Shown: positions 6,542 to 16,700, numbered from the stretch's first letter. The stretch is DNA of 36,189 nucleotides from Pseudomonadota bacterium (GCA_026415985.1 JAOAGA010000008.1:1-36189), one strand, 5' to 3'. The notes: generated by a model from the letters alone, not told the origin. Numbers and translations: made by a program.

Positions 6542-9500
6542 ATGAAGAGAGAATCAGCAAAAGATTACCAATACTTTTTAAACGATATCCCTGTTAAAAG
6601 AGCGGTATGGGATAATACACATCTCTGGGAGATTGCAAAAGAGGAGGGGAGGTCCTTTTATCATCTCTTATATGACAGATTAAAATTTTTTACCACCCTT
6701 TCGGAAACGATTAACCCTAAATTTTTAATAGCCTTTTCAATATTAAACAGGACTTTCAGATATATAATAAAGACCTATTTCGAAGATAAGCAGAAATATT
6801 TAAATAAAAAAATTTTAGAAAACCCCCTTTATAAATCAATAGTAAGAAATTTTGTCTATTCCTACCCCCCTAAAATTTACAAAAAGGGTTTTAACTTCTC
6901 TCTTTTTTTAAAAAAGGAACCTTCTGAAAAATTAAAAAAGTCAATTTTCTATGAGATGGTATTACTAAAAATAATAGATGAAAATCCCGCGATTAGTGAA
7001 GGCAGAGAGATTTTTGTAGATGATGGCTTTATAAAAAATGAGCTCTATCTGAAAATTTTAAAAACAATTGAAAATGATAAAAAGGTATTGGGACCCTTAA
7101 AAAAATCCGGACTTTTTCTCTTTGATCTACTCAGAGAGCCAATCAGGCACTCCCCCAACTCAATTTACGGTCAGATTATCTATATAAAGGAAAGGTGGGG
7201 TTATCTGCTTCCGGAGGAGATTTTTCAAGATATAGTTATTTCTCTGGATATTATAAAAGAGTATGACCAGATCAAAATAGGAGGTAAGGGGGTACAGGAG
7301 GTTATATCTTTTAAAAAAGAGGAATTTTTCATAGAACCGGAAAGATTTAGTCCTGATACCCATTGGATGCCGGAGGTGGTTTTATTAGCAAAGCTCATAT
7401 ACGTATGGCTCTACCAGCTATCGAAAAAATACTCAAGGGAGATTAAAAGGCTCGATGAGATACCCGATGAGGAGTTAGATTTAATGAGGGAATGGGGTTT
7501 TAATGCCCTATGGCTGATAGGTATATGGGAAAGATCTCCTGCTTCAAAAAAGATTAAACACTTAATGGGAAATATATCCGCCCATTCGTCTGCATACTCC
7601 CTTTACGACTATGTTATTGCAGAGGATTTAGGAGGAGAAGAAGCATTTAATAATCTGAAAGAGCGAGCCTTTAAAAGAGGTATAAGATTGGCCAGTGATA
7701 TGGTTCCCAATCACACAGGGATTTACTCTAAGTGGGTTATTGAACATCCTGATTGGTTTATTCAAACAGACTATCCTCCCTTTCCTAAATACTCCTTTAC
7801 TAAAGCAAATCTTTCGGAAAATCCCGATATAGAGATTTATATAGAAGATGGCTATTATGACAGGACAGATGCAGGTGTGGTTTTTAAATACATAGATAAA
7901 AGAGATGGAAGGGTAAGGTATATTTATCACGGTAATGATGGTACCTCCACACCCTGGAATGATACCGCCCAGTTAAATTATCTCTTAAGGGAGGTAAGGG
8001 AAGCGGTTATTCAGACTATACTGTATGTGGCAAAAAAAACGCCAATTATAAGATTTGACGCAGCTATGACCCTTACCAAAAGGCACTTTCAAAGGCTATG
8101 GTTTCCTATGCCCGGTCAGGGGGGGGCTATTCCTTCAAGGGCGGAATTTTCTATGCCTAAAGAAGTTTTTGATGCGCTCATGCCTGATGAGTTTTGGAGA
8201 GAGGTTGTTGATCGGGTTTCAAGGGAGGCTCCGGATACCCTTCTTCTGGCAGAGGCCTTTTGGTTGTTAGAAGGTTATTTTGTAAGATCTTTAGGTATGC
8301 ATAGAGTTTATAACAGCGCCTTTATGAATATGTTAAAGAATGAAGAAAATGGGAAATACAGGCAAATTATAAAAAATATACTCCATTTTAATCCAGAGAT
8401 ACTAAAAAGGTTTGTAAACTTTATGAGTAACCCCGACGAACAAACTGCTATCGAACAGTTTGGTACCGGTGATAAGTATCTGGGAGTTTGTATTTTATTA
8501 GTGACTATGCCCGGTCTGCCAATGTTTGCTCACGGTCAGGTAGAAGGGTTTAAAGAAAAATATGGTATGGAGTTTTATAAAGCCTTCTGGGATGAAGAAC
8601 CTAATGAAGGTCTTATTGAGCTACATAAAAGATTTATATTCCCGTTGATGAAAAAAAGGTATTTGTTCAGTGAGGCAGAAAATTTTTATCTTTTTGATTT
8701 TTTGACAGAACATGGTATCGATGAGGACGTCTTTGCCTACTCAAACTTCTGTGAGGGTGAAGGGGCTATTATCCTTTACAACAACAGATATAAGTCTACA
8801 AAAGGCTATATAAAGATCTCTTCAGAAAGGATGGTTAAAAATATAAATAAGGGACATGAATACTTAAAGAAAGATATCTTTTCGGCATTAAACTTAAAGT
8901 TGGGAGACAATGTTTACTATCTTTTTGAAAACTTCAGGAATAACAGTTTTTATCTCAGAAGCTCCCATGATATTTATAAAGAGGGGCTTTATTTTGAACT
9001 TAATGCCTACGAATCTGTCGTTCTTATCAACATAAAGGAGCTAATAGATACTGACGGAACTATTTCCAAAATCTATAGGATATTTAAAGATAAATTTTTC
9101 GATAATTTTGAACAGATATATCTTGAAAATAAAAATGAAGAAAAACTAAAAAAAATTAATGAACTTATGGAAATTAAATTAGGGGAGAGAGACAGAATCT
9201 TTGAGATATTATCAGAAATCATTCTCACTGATATTACAAAAACAGAAGATCTAAATAGTCTAAAGGAGAAAGTTGAAGAACTGGTAAGTTTTTTGGATTT
9301 AAATATCAATTATAGACTTATAAATCTTACTATCTCTGATCTATATCTTAGAAAATTCAATAAAAATATTCTCAGTTTCTTTAACGAAATCGGTGCCATA
9401 AAACTTTTAGAAAGGATGAATGAGAGCAATAAGTTATATCTATTAGCTTTTAATGAAATTTTAAATAATATAAATACCTTAGATAACAGGCAATTTTTAG

Positions 9501-9745
9501 ATCTCTTGTCTAAAAATGATATTACAGAAAGGTTTCTTATTTTTAATAACTTTCAGGGTCATACCTATTTTAATAAGGAAAGATTTGAAGAGCTTGTTTC
9601 TTCTCTCTTGCTATTAAATGAAAGTAAAGACTTTGATAAAGACAATGTAAAGTTTTTGATTAAGAGTGCTGAAGAAGCAGGTTATTGTTTTGATTTGTTT
9701 GTAAAAAAGCTTATCCCTGAGGAAAGAAAAGAAACGGAATCTTAA
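6542..9745 (+). CDS. Very large GH13 (alpha-amylase family) glycoside hydrolase or transglycosylase
   Basis: The 1067-aa protein has a central GH13 barrel at about residues 300-720. The four classical regions are visible: DMVPNHTG (D386), IRFDAAM with the nucleophile D506, LLLAEAF with the acid/base E571, and SNPDEQTA with the third carboxylate D632. In that last region the usual NHD is replaced by NPD. The first 260 residues or so and the final 220 (acidic, lysine-rich, helical) match nothing I recognise. There is no signal peptide, so it should be cytoplasmic and act on glycogen, maltooligosaccharides, trehalose or a similar alpha-glucan. Hydrolase and transferase activity cannot be told apart by eye. 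It starts 1 nt after the flavoprotein gene without a Shine-Dalgarno, and its last 35 nt overlap the convergent gene. Confidence 0.85.
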   Translation: MKRESAKDYQYFLNDIPVKRAVWDNTHLWEIAKEEGRSFYHLLYDRLKFFTTLSETINPKFLIAFSILNRTFRYIIKTYFEDKQKYLNKKILENPLYKSIVRNFVYSYPPKIYKKGFNFSLFLKKEPSEKLKKSIFYEMVLLKIIDENPAISEGREIFVDDGFIKNELYLKILKTIENDKKVLGPLKKSGLFLFDLLREPIRHSPNSIYGQIIYIKERWGYLLPEEIFQDIVISLDIIKEYDQIKIGGKGVQEVISFKKEEFFIEPERFSPDTHWMPEVVLLAKLIYVWLYQLSKKYSREIKRLDEIPDEELDLMREWGFNALWLIGIWERSPASKKIKHLMGNISAHSSAYSLYDYVIAEDLGGEEAFNNLKERAFKRGIRLASDMVPNHTGIYSKWVIEHPDWFIQTDYPPFPKYSFTKANLSENPDIEIYIEDGYYDRTDAGVVFKYIDKRDGRVRYIYHGNDGTSTPWNDTAQLNYLLREVREAVIQTILYVAKKTPIIRFDAAMTLTKRHFQRLWFPMPGQGGAIPSRAEFSMPKEVFDALMPDEFWREVVDRVSREAPDTLLLAEAFWLLEGYFVRSLGMHRVYNSAFMNMLKNEENGKYRQIIKNILHFNPEILKRFVNFMSNPDEQTAIEQFGTGDKYLGVCILLVTMPGLPMFAHGQVEGFKEKYGMEFYKAFWDEEPNEGLIELHKRFIFPLMKKRYLFSEAENFYLFDFLTEHGIDEDVFAYSNFCEGEGAIILYNNRYKSTKGYIKISSERMVKNINKGHEYLKKDIFSALNLKLGDNVYYLFENFRNNSFYLRSSHDIYKEGLYFELNAYESVVLINIKELIDTDGTISKIYRIFKDKFFDNFEQIYLENKNEEKLKKINELMEIKLGERDRIFEILSEIILTDITKTEDLNSLKEKVEELVSFLDLNINYRLINLTISDLYLRKFNKNILSFFNEIGAIKLLERMNESNKLYLLAFNEILNNINTLDNRQFLDLLSKNDITERFLIFNNFQGHTYFNKERFEELVSSLLLLNESKDFDKDNVKFLIKSAEEAGYCFDLFVKKLIPEERKETES

Positions 9746-10988
9746 CACCGGTATCACCGGTCTCGCTCTTGGGCGGGAACTTAATTGATTTTACTAAACT
9801 TAATATCCTGTCTGTAAAATCCTGGTTTTTAATGGTACTTTCAACAATTTCCGCCTTAGTGACTACTCCTTCCTCCGATATGACAAAAAAAACCACTACC
9901 TTACCTTCCAGCTGAGGGTCTTTTTTTCTTGCATCGGTAAAAATAAACTCAAACCCCTTCTTATATCTTGCCATTACCGAAAGTATCTCATTTTCCGGTC
10001 TCTTCCCCTTTAATATTCTTATCTCCGATTCTTTCTGAACATTGGCTTTTATACTTGCTCCTGCCGATAATTCTACCTTAACTTCCTTTTTTTCAGGACC
10101 TTTATATATACTTTCAGCTTTAACGGATTCATATTTTTCTGTATCTTCACCATCTAATTTTTTTGCCCTTTCTGATGTTTCTCCTGTACCCTTAACAGGA
10201 AGGGCATCTAGGGTTTCGTCAATTTTACTAAAAAGGCTTTTTTCTTTCTGTATGACTACCGTTTTAGCCCCTTCTCTGACTCCGAGAACACCTTCCTTGA
10301 CAACCGCCTGTCCTTCAAAAAACGTTCCTCCTGACTGTTTAAAAGGTTCTTTTGCTGTTTGTATTAACCTTTCACCTCTTTTTTCGGTTATCTTTTCTTT
10401 AGTTTCACCTTCCCTGGTTTTTTCATCTTTTTTATCAGGAAGATCCTTTTCCAGTTTTTTGTAATCTATCTCAATTTCTTTATCTTTTTCATCAAACTTT
10501 GCTACCTTTTCCAATGGTTTAATATTTAATGTGGCATAGATAAAAAATGTTAATAAAAGAACGGATAAAGATAAAAAAAGTGACAGAAAAGGTATATTTT
10601 CTCTTGTTATGTAGCTTTTCCTGAACTTGTTGATGGAATCTGATTTTTCTTCTTTAAACTCACTTGCTTTAAAGAATATCCTTTTCTCATCAAGGGAGAT
10701 CTCACAGACAATGTTTTTACTGAGTTCTAAATATCTTTTATTGGCAAAAATATCTTTAATTTCCCCGATGTCAAGAATCCTGTTATTGTGATGAATTTTT
10801 AAGTTTAAGCCATCAATAAGATTAATTTTAAGATAACCCTCTTTATTTTCTGCAATATTTAAAGATTTTTTTAAAGAATGGCTGTAAATAGAGCTTTTGT
10901 AATCACTACCAATGGTTAAAACCGGACTATTAATTTTTAAGTTTTTTTCTGCACCGCCTTCTATGATTTTTACAAGAAAACCTCTCAT
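9711..10988 (-). CDS. FHA-like / single-TM / TonB-AgmX C-terminal energy transducer (GltG-like)
   Basis: Three parts can be seen in the 425 aa. Residues 1-110 are beta-rich with an FHA-like look (VLTIGSDYKSSI near residues 23-34) but without a clear phosphothreonine signature. Residues 132-154 form one membrane helix. A long charged, repetitive linker (about 160-335) is typical of proteins spanning the periplasm. The final 85 residues read as a TonB/AgmX-PglI type domain, including LEGKVVVFFVISEEGVVTKAEIVEST. This layout resembles Myxococcus GltG and AgmX/GltJ, which link the Agl motor to the outer envelope. It is the last gene of the operon, overlaps the upstream exbD by 4 nt, and overlaps the GH13 gene tail-to-tail by 35 nt. 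The partner in the outer membrane is unknown. Confidence 0.7.
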   Translation of the reverse strand: MRGFLVKIIEGGAEKNLKINSPVLTIGSDYKSSIYSHSLKKSLNIAENKEGYLKINLIDGLNLKIHHNNRILDIGEIKDIFANKRYLELSKNIVCEISLDEKRIFFKASEFKEEKSDSINKFRKSYITRENIPFLSLFLSLSVLLLTFFIYATLNIKPLEKVAKFDEKDKEIEIDYKKLEKDLPDKKDEKTREGETKEKITEKRGERLIQTAKEPFKQSGGTFFEGQAVVKEGVLGVREGAKTVVIQKEKSLFSKIDETLDALPVKGTGETSERAKKLDGEDTEKYESVKAESIYKGPEKKEVKVELSAGASIKANVQKESEIRILKGKRPENEILSVMARYKKGFEFIFTDARKKDPQLEGKVVVFFVISEEGVVTKAEIVESTIKNQDFTDRILSLVKSIKFPPKSETGDTGVKIPFLFFPQG

Positions 10989-11401
10989 TTTGGTAACACC
11001 GCCAGATAGGGTTTTGAAAAACCGGCCTGAACAGCTAATCGGATGTAGTTTCTGACCATATAGAAGGGGAGTTCCTTATCTGCCTGAATGACAAGATAGT
11101 TTTTGCCTTTTGATTTAATTGACCGGAGCTCTTTTAGTATAAAGCTATCGTCTCTTCCGGTATTTGAGTAAATCTTACCATCAATATCAATCCTGTCTTT
11201 GCCAACAGCTATATAAAATTTTTCTGCTATAGGTATTGTGGTTTTTGCCTTCGGGAGTTCTATTCCTTCTACTAATTGCATCAAAACCCCTTCAAAACTA
11301 TAGGTTGTCAGAAAGAAGAAAAGGATTATAGTAAACATATCCATTAAACTTGTTAGGTTAAGTTCTATTGATGTCTCTTTTTTCTTAAAGAGCTTTGCCA
11401 T
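10985..11401 (-). CDS. ExbD/TolR-family protein with intact proton-site Asp
   Basis: A 138-aa single-pass protein. The N-terminal membrane segment LNLTSLMDMFTIILFFFLTTY carries the conserved aspartate D21 that, in ExbD, TolR and MotB families, binds and releases protons at the channel formed with ExbB. A periplasmic domain follows, ending in the family's KNYLVIQADKELPFYMVRNYIRLAVQAG segment (compare the usual VxIxADxxxxYxxVxxVhxxhxxAG). It overlaps the previous exbD by 1 nt and the TonB-like gene by 4 nt. It probably supplies the active proton site in the complex. AglR or AglS of Myxococcus is the functional analogue, by inference. Confidence 0.88.
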   Translation of the reverse strand: MAKLFKKKETSIELNLTSLMDMFTIILFFFLTTYSFEGVLMQLVEGIELPKAKTTIPIAEKFYIAVGKDRIDIDGKIYSNTGRDDSFILKELRSIKSKGKNYLVIQADKELPFYMVRNYIRLAVQAGFSKPYLAVLPK

Positions 11402-11856
11402 TATTTAACCTCATCGTAAAAAACTATATTAGGAAAAAGCTTCCCTTCACTCTTTGCAATATCCATAACTGAGACAACTTTTTCATATTGAACAGCAGGA
11501 TCAACCTTAATCATCAGATCCTGTTTCTGAGGAGCTAACCTTTTTATCTCCATAAGTTTTTCTTCCAAAACGGGTCCGTAATTATCTTTAAAATCTTTTT
11601 CAAGCTTTTTTTCGTCACCCCAGAAAAGGGTAAAACCATCCTTTTTTATCTCGATAATAATATCTTTTGAAGCTTCTGTTTTCTGAGCCACACCTTCCGA
11701 TATGCTTGGAAGCTGAAGCTCCATTGAGGCAATCTTTTGCAAAAAGGCATTTTGTATTACAAAGGGTAATATCAGTAGGAACAGATTCATTACCGGTATC
11801 AATATGGGCAAAAAGGCACCCTTTCTCTTCTCTTTTCTAAACCTTTTATAGAGCAT
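11401..11856 (-). CDS. ExbD/TolR-family protein lacking the conserved Asp (Asn24)
   Basis: This is the second ExbD-like protein of the operon (151 aa). The membrane segment reads LPILIPVMNLFLLILPFVIQ. Aligned with its neighbour (LTSLMDMFTIILFFF), the proton-carrying aspartate is asparagine N24, codon AAT. The periplasmic part keeps the family shape, including QDLMIKVDPAVQYEKVVSVMDIAKSEG near the C-terminus. It may form a heterodimer with the Asp-bearing paralogue so that only one of two subunits carries protons. The stop codon of exbB and this start share one base (TAATG), and its own stop shares one base with the next start. That implies tight coupling and fixed stoichiometry. Confidence 0.82.
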   Translation of the reverse strand: MLYKRFRKEKRKGAFLPILIPVMNLFLLILPFVIQNAFLQKIASMELQLPSISEGVAQKTEASKDIIIEIKKDGFTLFWGDEKKLEKDFKDNYGPVLEEKLMEIKRLAPQKQDLMIKVDPAVQYEKVVSVMDIAKSEGKLFPNIVFYDEVK

Positions 11857-12533
11857 TAATACCTCATGGTTATAAGATTGATGAATTTAAGAACATAATA
11901 CTCAGTCTCTTCCATTAACCTTTCTGCCCTTGCATTAAGAATTGTATACATAAAAAGTATAATTACCGCTACAAATAACCCGTAAGCAGTGGTGTTCATT
12001 GCAACAGATATTCCCTGTGCGAGAAATTGAGCCTTCTGAGAAGGATCTACATTTGAAAGAGAGGAAAAGGCCTGAATTAAGCCTTGTAACGTTCCTAAAA
12101 GACCGAGGAGAGTTGATAAGTTAGCAACTGTAGGAAGAAAACTTAACCTTCTCTCAATCTTCGGAAACTCAAGGGCGGCAATCTCTTCAATTGTTTTTTC
12201 TATGACTACAGAAGCCCTCCGCTCACCCTTAAAAAGTTTAACTTCACAGGCTTTGGGATCTTCGCTCATCTGGCATCTCTTGACAACATCAATACCAAAC
12301 TTACATATATTTGATAGAGGAACATCGGGTGAGTTTTTTGAGATATCATCTAACTCTTTGTTTAATATCTTTTGCTCAACAAAATTAAAGTATTTATTTG
12401 CATCTAAATTAAATTTCTTGAAAAGAACAAAAAACCTTTCCACAACGACTGCTATTCCAAAGGCAAAGATTAATGTGATGGGGTACATAAAAAAACCACC
12501 ATCTTTAAAAAACCTACCTATAAAATCAATCAT
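11856..12533 (-). CDS. MotA/TolQ/ExbB-family proton channel protein
   Basis: This 225-aa inner-membrane protein has three membrane helices in the ExbB pattern. The first is near residues 14-38 (FFMYPITLIFAFGIAVVVERFFVLF). After a cytoplasmic loop come ANLSTLLGLLGTLQGLIQAF and AMNTTAYGLFVAVIILFMYTIL. The second carries the signature TLLGLLGTLQGLI. The AMNTTAYGL motif in the third helix is the family's threonine-lined proton path. ExbB pentamers surround an ExbD dimer and use the proton gradient to drive a TonB-like arm. It has the clearest ribosome site of the operon (GGAGG, with a 30-nt gap from the upstream gene), which may allow higher expression than its neighbours, as a pentamer would need. 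Confidence 0.93.
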   Translation of the reverse strand: MIDFIGRFFKDGGFFMYPITLIFAFGIAVVVERFFVLFKKFNLDANKYFNFVEQKILNKELDDISKNSPDVPLSNICKFGIDVVKRCQMSEDPKACEVKLFKGERRASVVIEKTIEEIAALEFPKIERRLSFLPTVANLSTLLGLLGTLQGLIQAFSSLSNVDPSQKAQFLAQGISVAMNTTAYGLFVAVIILFMYTILNARAERLMEETEYYVLKFINLITMRY

Positions 12534-12563
12534 TTTTGTAATCCTCCTTTATAAAACTGAAAA

Positions 12564-12833
12564 TTATTTAATTTTAGCATCTTCTATAGTAACTTCAATG
12601 TAATTTTCAATATCCTTTTCCATAAGGTTATCTTTAAGGATAAATTTCATATCTATATCTTTTTTTTCCAGAGGTAGCTTAAGTTCGGGTATAAAAAAAA
12701 TAACCCTTGGTCTCTCTTCCGTTCCTATGATTTCAAAACCTCTTTTAATATCAAAATCGTAGATTATTTCTTCCGAGTAAGATATCGTATTGATTAATAT
12801 ACTAATTATTAAGCCACTTAATAACCTCTTCAT
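12564..12833 (-). CDS. Small exported protein of the TPR/ExbBD operon, unknown function
   Basis: I do not recognise this 89-aa protein. It begins with a likely cleavable signal peptide (MKRLLSGLIISILINTISYSEE, cleavage perhaps after Ser-Tyr-Ser), leaving about 67 residues in the periplasm. The mature part is rich in charged residues and beta-prone stretches (RPRVIFFIPELKLPLEK, ENYIEVTIEDAKIK) and has no cysteines. Its start lies 32 nt inside the 3' end of the TPR lipoprotein gene, and exbB follows after 30 nt, so it is firmly embedded in the operon. It may be a periplasmic accessory subunit of the ExbBD complex. That is inference from position only. Confidence 0.6.
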   Translation of the reverse strand: MKRLLSGLIISILINTISYSEEIIYDFDIKRGFEIIGTEERPRVIFFIPELKLPLEKKDIDMKFILKDNLMEKDIENYIEVTIEDAKIK

Positions 12834-13764
12834 CCTTTACCTCTTTGAGATATTTCTCGTAATAATTCTTTGCCTTTTCTCTGTCATCAAGATATAAATC
12901 ATATATCAAGCCTAAATTTCTATAAAAACTACCCTTTCTCTCAGTCAAAGGTACACTTTCAAGAAGTTCTAATGCCTTCTTTATATCTCCTCTGTTTATA
13001 AAAACCAGAGAAATAACTGGAATTGTTTTCTCGTTTAGTTGAAGCCTGTTTTCTTCATAATATTTTAATAGTTCATCATATCTGTTCAAATAAAAAAGGC
13101 AATAAAGGGTATATATTTTGGCGTCAGCATATTCTTTAACCACCCTGAACCTTTCTATGGCCCTCTCATAACTGCCTTCAGTAAACAATATCTTGCCCTG
13201 AAGATAATTTTTTTTCTCATAATCTTCTATCTCTCCAATTATGGAAAGTGCCAATGCTGATTGATTTCTTTTCTGGTATAGCAGGGCTAAGTAAATATTC
13301 AGCAAATCATTTTTGTAACCACTATCATATAAAGAAGTTAATATTCTCCTTGAAGCCTCAAAAACTGACTTTTCGTAATAGGCAATTCCTAATATGAGGT
13401 TAATCTCTTTATCCTCTAAATTTGGTATCTTTGAGAGCTTCTCTTCTCCAATTTTTAAAATATCGTCAAATCTTTTTTCTGAAAGAAGAGATAATACAAC
13501 CGGTTTAAGCAACTCAATGCTTACGAACTCATCTTTTCTTTTTTCGTAAAGCTCTATAATATCTTTATATTTACCGTTAGTCTTTTTTTCCCTTATTATT
13601 TCAATAAGGTTTTTTTCTTCGGTAATAACAGGCTTTGTAATCTCTTTATCAATTTTTACAATAGCCTGTTTCTCCTTTGTGGCACAACCGTACAGTGCTG
13701 TCAAAAGCATGGTTATAAACAAAAAATTAATTAGCCCTTTTCCTTTATTTGATGAGATTTTCAT
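12802..13764 (-). CDS. TPR-repeat lipoprotein
   Basis: The 320-aa protein has a lipoprotein signal: a positively charged start, a hydrophobic run (LINFLFITMLLTALYGC) and a lipobox ending in cysteine (LYGC, near residue 27). After lipidation it would be anchored in the inner or outer membrane and face the periplasm. Most of the mature protein consists of TPR-like helical pairs, such as LILGIAYYEKSVFEASRRILTSLYDSG and YRNLGLIYDLYLDDREKAKNYYEKYL at the C-terminus. It overlaps the giant TPR gene by 20 nt and the small exported protein gene by 32 nt. TPR lipoproteins commonly scaffold envelope complexes. In Myxococcus the Agl/Glt system also includes TPR proteins. Confidence 0.8.
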   Translation of the reverse strand: MKISSNKGKGLINFLFITMLLTALYGCATKEKQAIVKIDKEITKPVITEEKNLIEIIREKKTNGKYKDIIELYEKRKDEFVSIELLKPVVLSLLSEKRFDDILKIGEEKLSKIPNLEDKEINLILGIAYYEKSVFEASRRILTSLYDSGYKNDLLNIYLALLYQKRNQSALALSIIGEIEDYEKKNYLQGKILFTEGSYERAIERFRVVKEYADAKIYTLYCLFYLNRYDELLKYYEENRLQLNEKTIPVISLVFINRGDIKKALELLESVPLTERKGSFYRNLGLIYDLYLDDREKAKNYYEKYLKEVKDEEVIKWLNN

Positions 13765-16700
13765 AGTTAATTATGCTCTCAAAGTTAACGTCTAATTTGT
13801 CTATCTTTAACTTTCTTCCATATTTTTCAGGGTCTATCTCTCTAAGTTTAGTCAAAGATTTTAATACCAAATCTTTGTTACCCTTTTCAACAGAGTTTTT
13901 AACAGCTCGTTTTAAAAGAGCAACAGCTCTCAGCTTAGCCTCTTCCTGCTGGAGAAAAAACAGTGAAAACTCGTTAATAATATCCCCTAACTTATATAGA
14001 TATAGATCATCCCCCGTCTCTTTAAACTTCTTCGATAGATAGCCAACATATAGTTCAAGGGCTTCTCTCGCTTCGTCTTCCGGCTTGGTAAAAACAACCT
14101 TTGCGAGAACATTATGTAAGGGCTCCTCTGTTTCTGTTCCGAATCTATCTAAAATATCTGCCTTCAACCCCGCTATCAATAAATCATAGGCCTTATCAAA
14201 GTTGTTCTTGTAATAATATAAAAGTCCTTTTACAAAATCCTTTTCTTTCTTTTCCCTTTCCGTTAGTCTTTTACTTTCCAATTGATATAAGACCCTTTCT
14301 GAATCGTCATAATTTTTACCCTTAAGAAAGAGATAGGAAGATTCTATCAGATAAAAAATCTCTTTTTCCTTTGATAGGGAGGCATAATCAAGGGCTGCCT
14401 GTGCCGACTCTATAAACATACCCTTTTGTTTTCCAAAATTATAAATAAAATCCTTTGCCTTTATCCTGAGATCGTCCTTTTGTTTAATTTTGCTCATGTA
14501 TTTGACTGCTTCTTCAGTTTTGCCATCTCTCTGAAGTAAAAGCGAGAGGTTATAAATGGCAAACTCTGTAAACTCACTGCTTTTGTCATTTATAATTTCA
14601 TTATATGTATTTATGGCGAAATCCCTTTTTCCCTCACCCTCTAACAGTATCGCATGTTTAAATAATGAAAAATGTTTTAGTTTAAGATATTTATCATCAT
14701 TGAAGTTTTTATATCCTTTGTCAAACAGTTTGGAGATAAATAATTTATTCTCGATCCCGTCAAAGTTTGCCTCAACAAATTCTAAAGCACGTTTAAGCCC
14801 GGAATCATTAGAGCCGGCAACTTCTAAAGCAAAAAACATTTTTTCTGTCAGACCTTCTTTAAGAGATATATCTGCAAGAACAAGGGCAGAATCATTCAGA
14901 TATTTAGATTTTTTAAAATTAATTAAAAAATCTTCCAGAGAGTTTATCAGTTCTCTTGATAATATTTCGTGTCTTTTCCACATCTTATATTCACAGAAGA
15001 GGCTTCTGTAGTAACTTTCCTCTTCGTTAAACTTAAGCCTTCTTGCCTCTCTGAAGTACTTAACCGCTCTTTTGTTATCGTTTTTATCTTCATAAAGTTG
15101 TGCAAGCATAAAAGCTACTTCTCCTGCCCTTTTGTGAGAAGGAAAATAATCAAGCAGGCTTTCGTAGAGTTGAGTAGCTAAAAGGTAGTGGTCATCTTTT
15201 TTTTCCTTATCGTAAAGATTATTATAATAAAAGGCTGTCATTATAATCTCATCGCCAAAATCAGGTGGAAACTCTCTATATTTTTTATAATATTCAGAAT
15301 TCTTATCATATTTTTGTATATATCGCACCCTTTCTTTATAGGCCTGTTCCTGTTTACCCATAAAATTATAGGCATCTATTATAGAAAGGGCGATTTCATG
15401 GGAGTTTTTAAAGAGATAGTATCTATCCAAACCCTTTTTGTAAACAGATATGGCTTTCTCATAATCTGCTAAGTAAAGATACAGGTCTCCTAAATATTTA
15501 AACACTTTGTCTGGGTAAGGAAATTGCCTGTTTTTGTCAAGATAGTTCTCCACCAGATCTAAATTATCTATTTTATAAAAGGCCCTCGACAGTAGATCTA
15601 TCATCTCGTTAAGCAAGAGCTCCTGTCTTTGGCCTAAACTTTCAAATTTATAGTTCAAAAAGAGATTTATAACCTTATCGTATTGGCCTGAAAGATAGTA
15701 GCTCCATCCGATTTTATAATAGGCACTGTCTTTATAAACCTTTGCGGATGCACCTGCCTTTTCATAAAAACTAATAGCCCTCTGATAATCCTTTTTCTCA
15801 AAAAGAAGTTCAGCAATTTTCATATAGACCCTGAAATCACCCTCTTTTTTCTCGTTAAGATAGTCAAAGAATGTCTTTAATGCCTTTTCATATTCACCTA
15901 ACTCTTCATAGGTTTCTGCTAAAAAAAGTGTTACTTCAGCCTTTCTCTCTTTAAACTTTCCAAGATACTTCTTCGCAAGTTCTGTTGCGTTATTCATCAG
16001 TATTGTTCTTTCTTCATTGTTTTCCTTTGATGACATATATAGAAGTTCGTTAATAAGATAAATCTGATAATAAAGGATATTCTCATCAAAACTAAGATTT
16101 TTGTTTTCCAGTTCTGAGTCAAGCTTTTTTAGGGCTGTTAATAAGTTTATTATGTCTTCTGCAGTAAGGTTTTTGTTTTCCAGGATTATTTTTTCTATCT
16201 TTCTTGCGTAAATTTCTATATTTATCCTTTCTAACTCAACATTATATTTTTCTGTAATGTTTTTAAATAGCTTATCTATCTCTCTTTTCTCTTTCTCATA
16301 GGCTTCCTGAAAGAATGATAGCTCGCGGTAATCTTTATCTATGGTTTTTCTGAACTTTTTTATTCTGTTATAGGTCTCGTTAATTGAGACGATCTTTTGC
16401 TGAAGGTCTTTAAGTTTCGGGTCTTCCTTATAGGTTTCATAAACCTTATCAAAGTAAGTATTTACGGAGGAAAGCCCCTTTTCAACGTTTTTTAATTTTT
16501 CCTGAAATACTTTAATTTCATCAAGATAGAGATTTAAATGGTAGGCATAGTTTTTCATCTGCCATTTTATTCTGAAAATATCAGCTTGTTCCTTTAAATT
16601 TTTGTCTTCCAATGTATCTACCAATCTTAAGCTTCTGAGAATTGTAAACTCATCGGAAAGATTATTTGAAAAATCAGCTGGTTTCTCAAAATCGGGTATA

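Noticed and set aside
10042-10464. Plus-strand ORF of 140 aa
   Set aside because: Shadow of the TonB-like gene's charged linker on the opposite strand. It has no ribosome site and low-complexity serine/leucine composition.
12202-12603. Plus-strand ORF of 133 aa
   Set aside because: Antisense to exbB, whose family motifs are unambiguous.
14556-15472. Plus-strand ORFs at 14556, 14969 and 15188
   Set aside because: They lie antisense to the 1234-aa TPR gene, whose frame shows strong repeat periodicity. These are chance open frames in AT-rich DNA.
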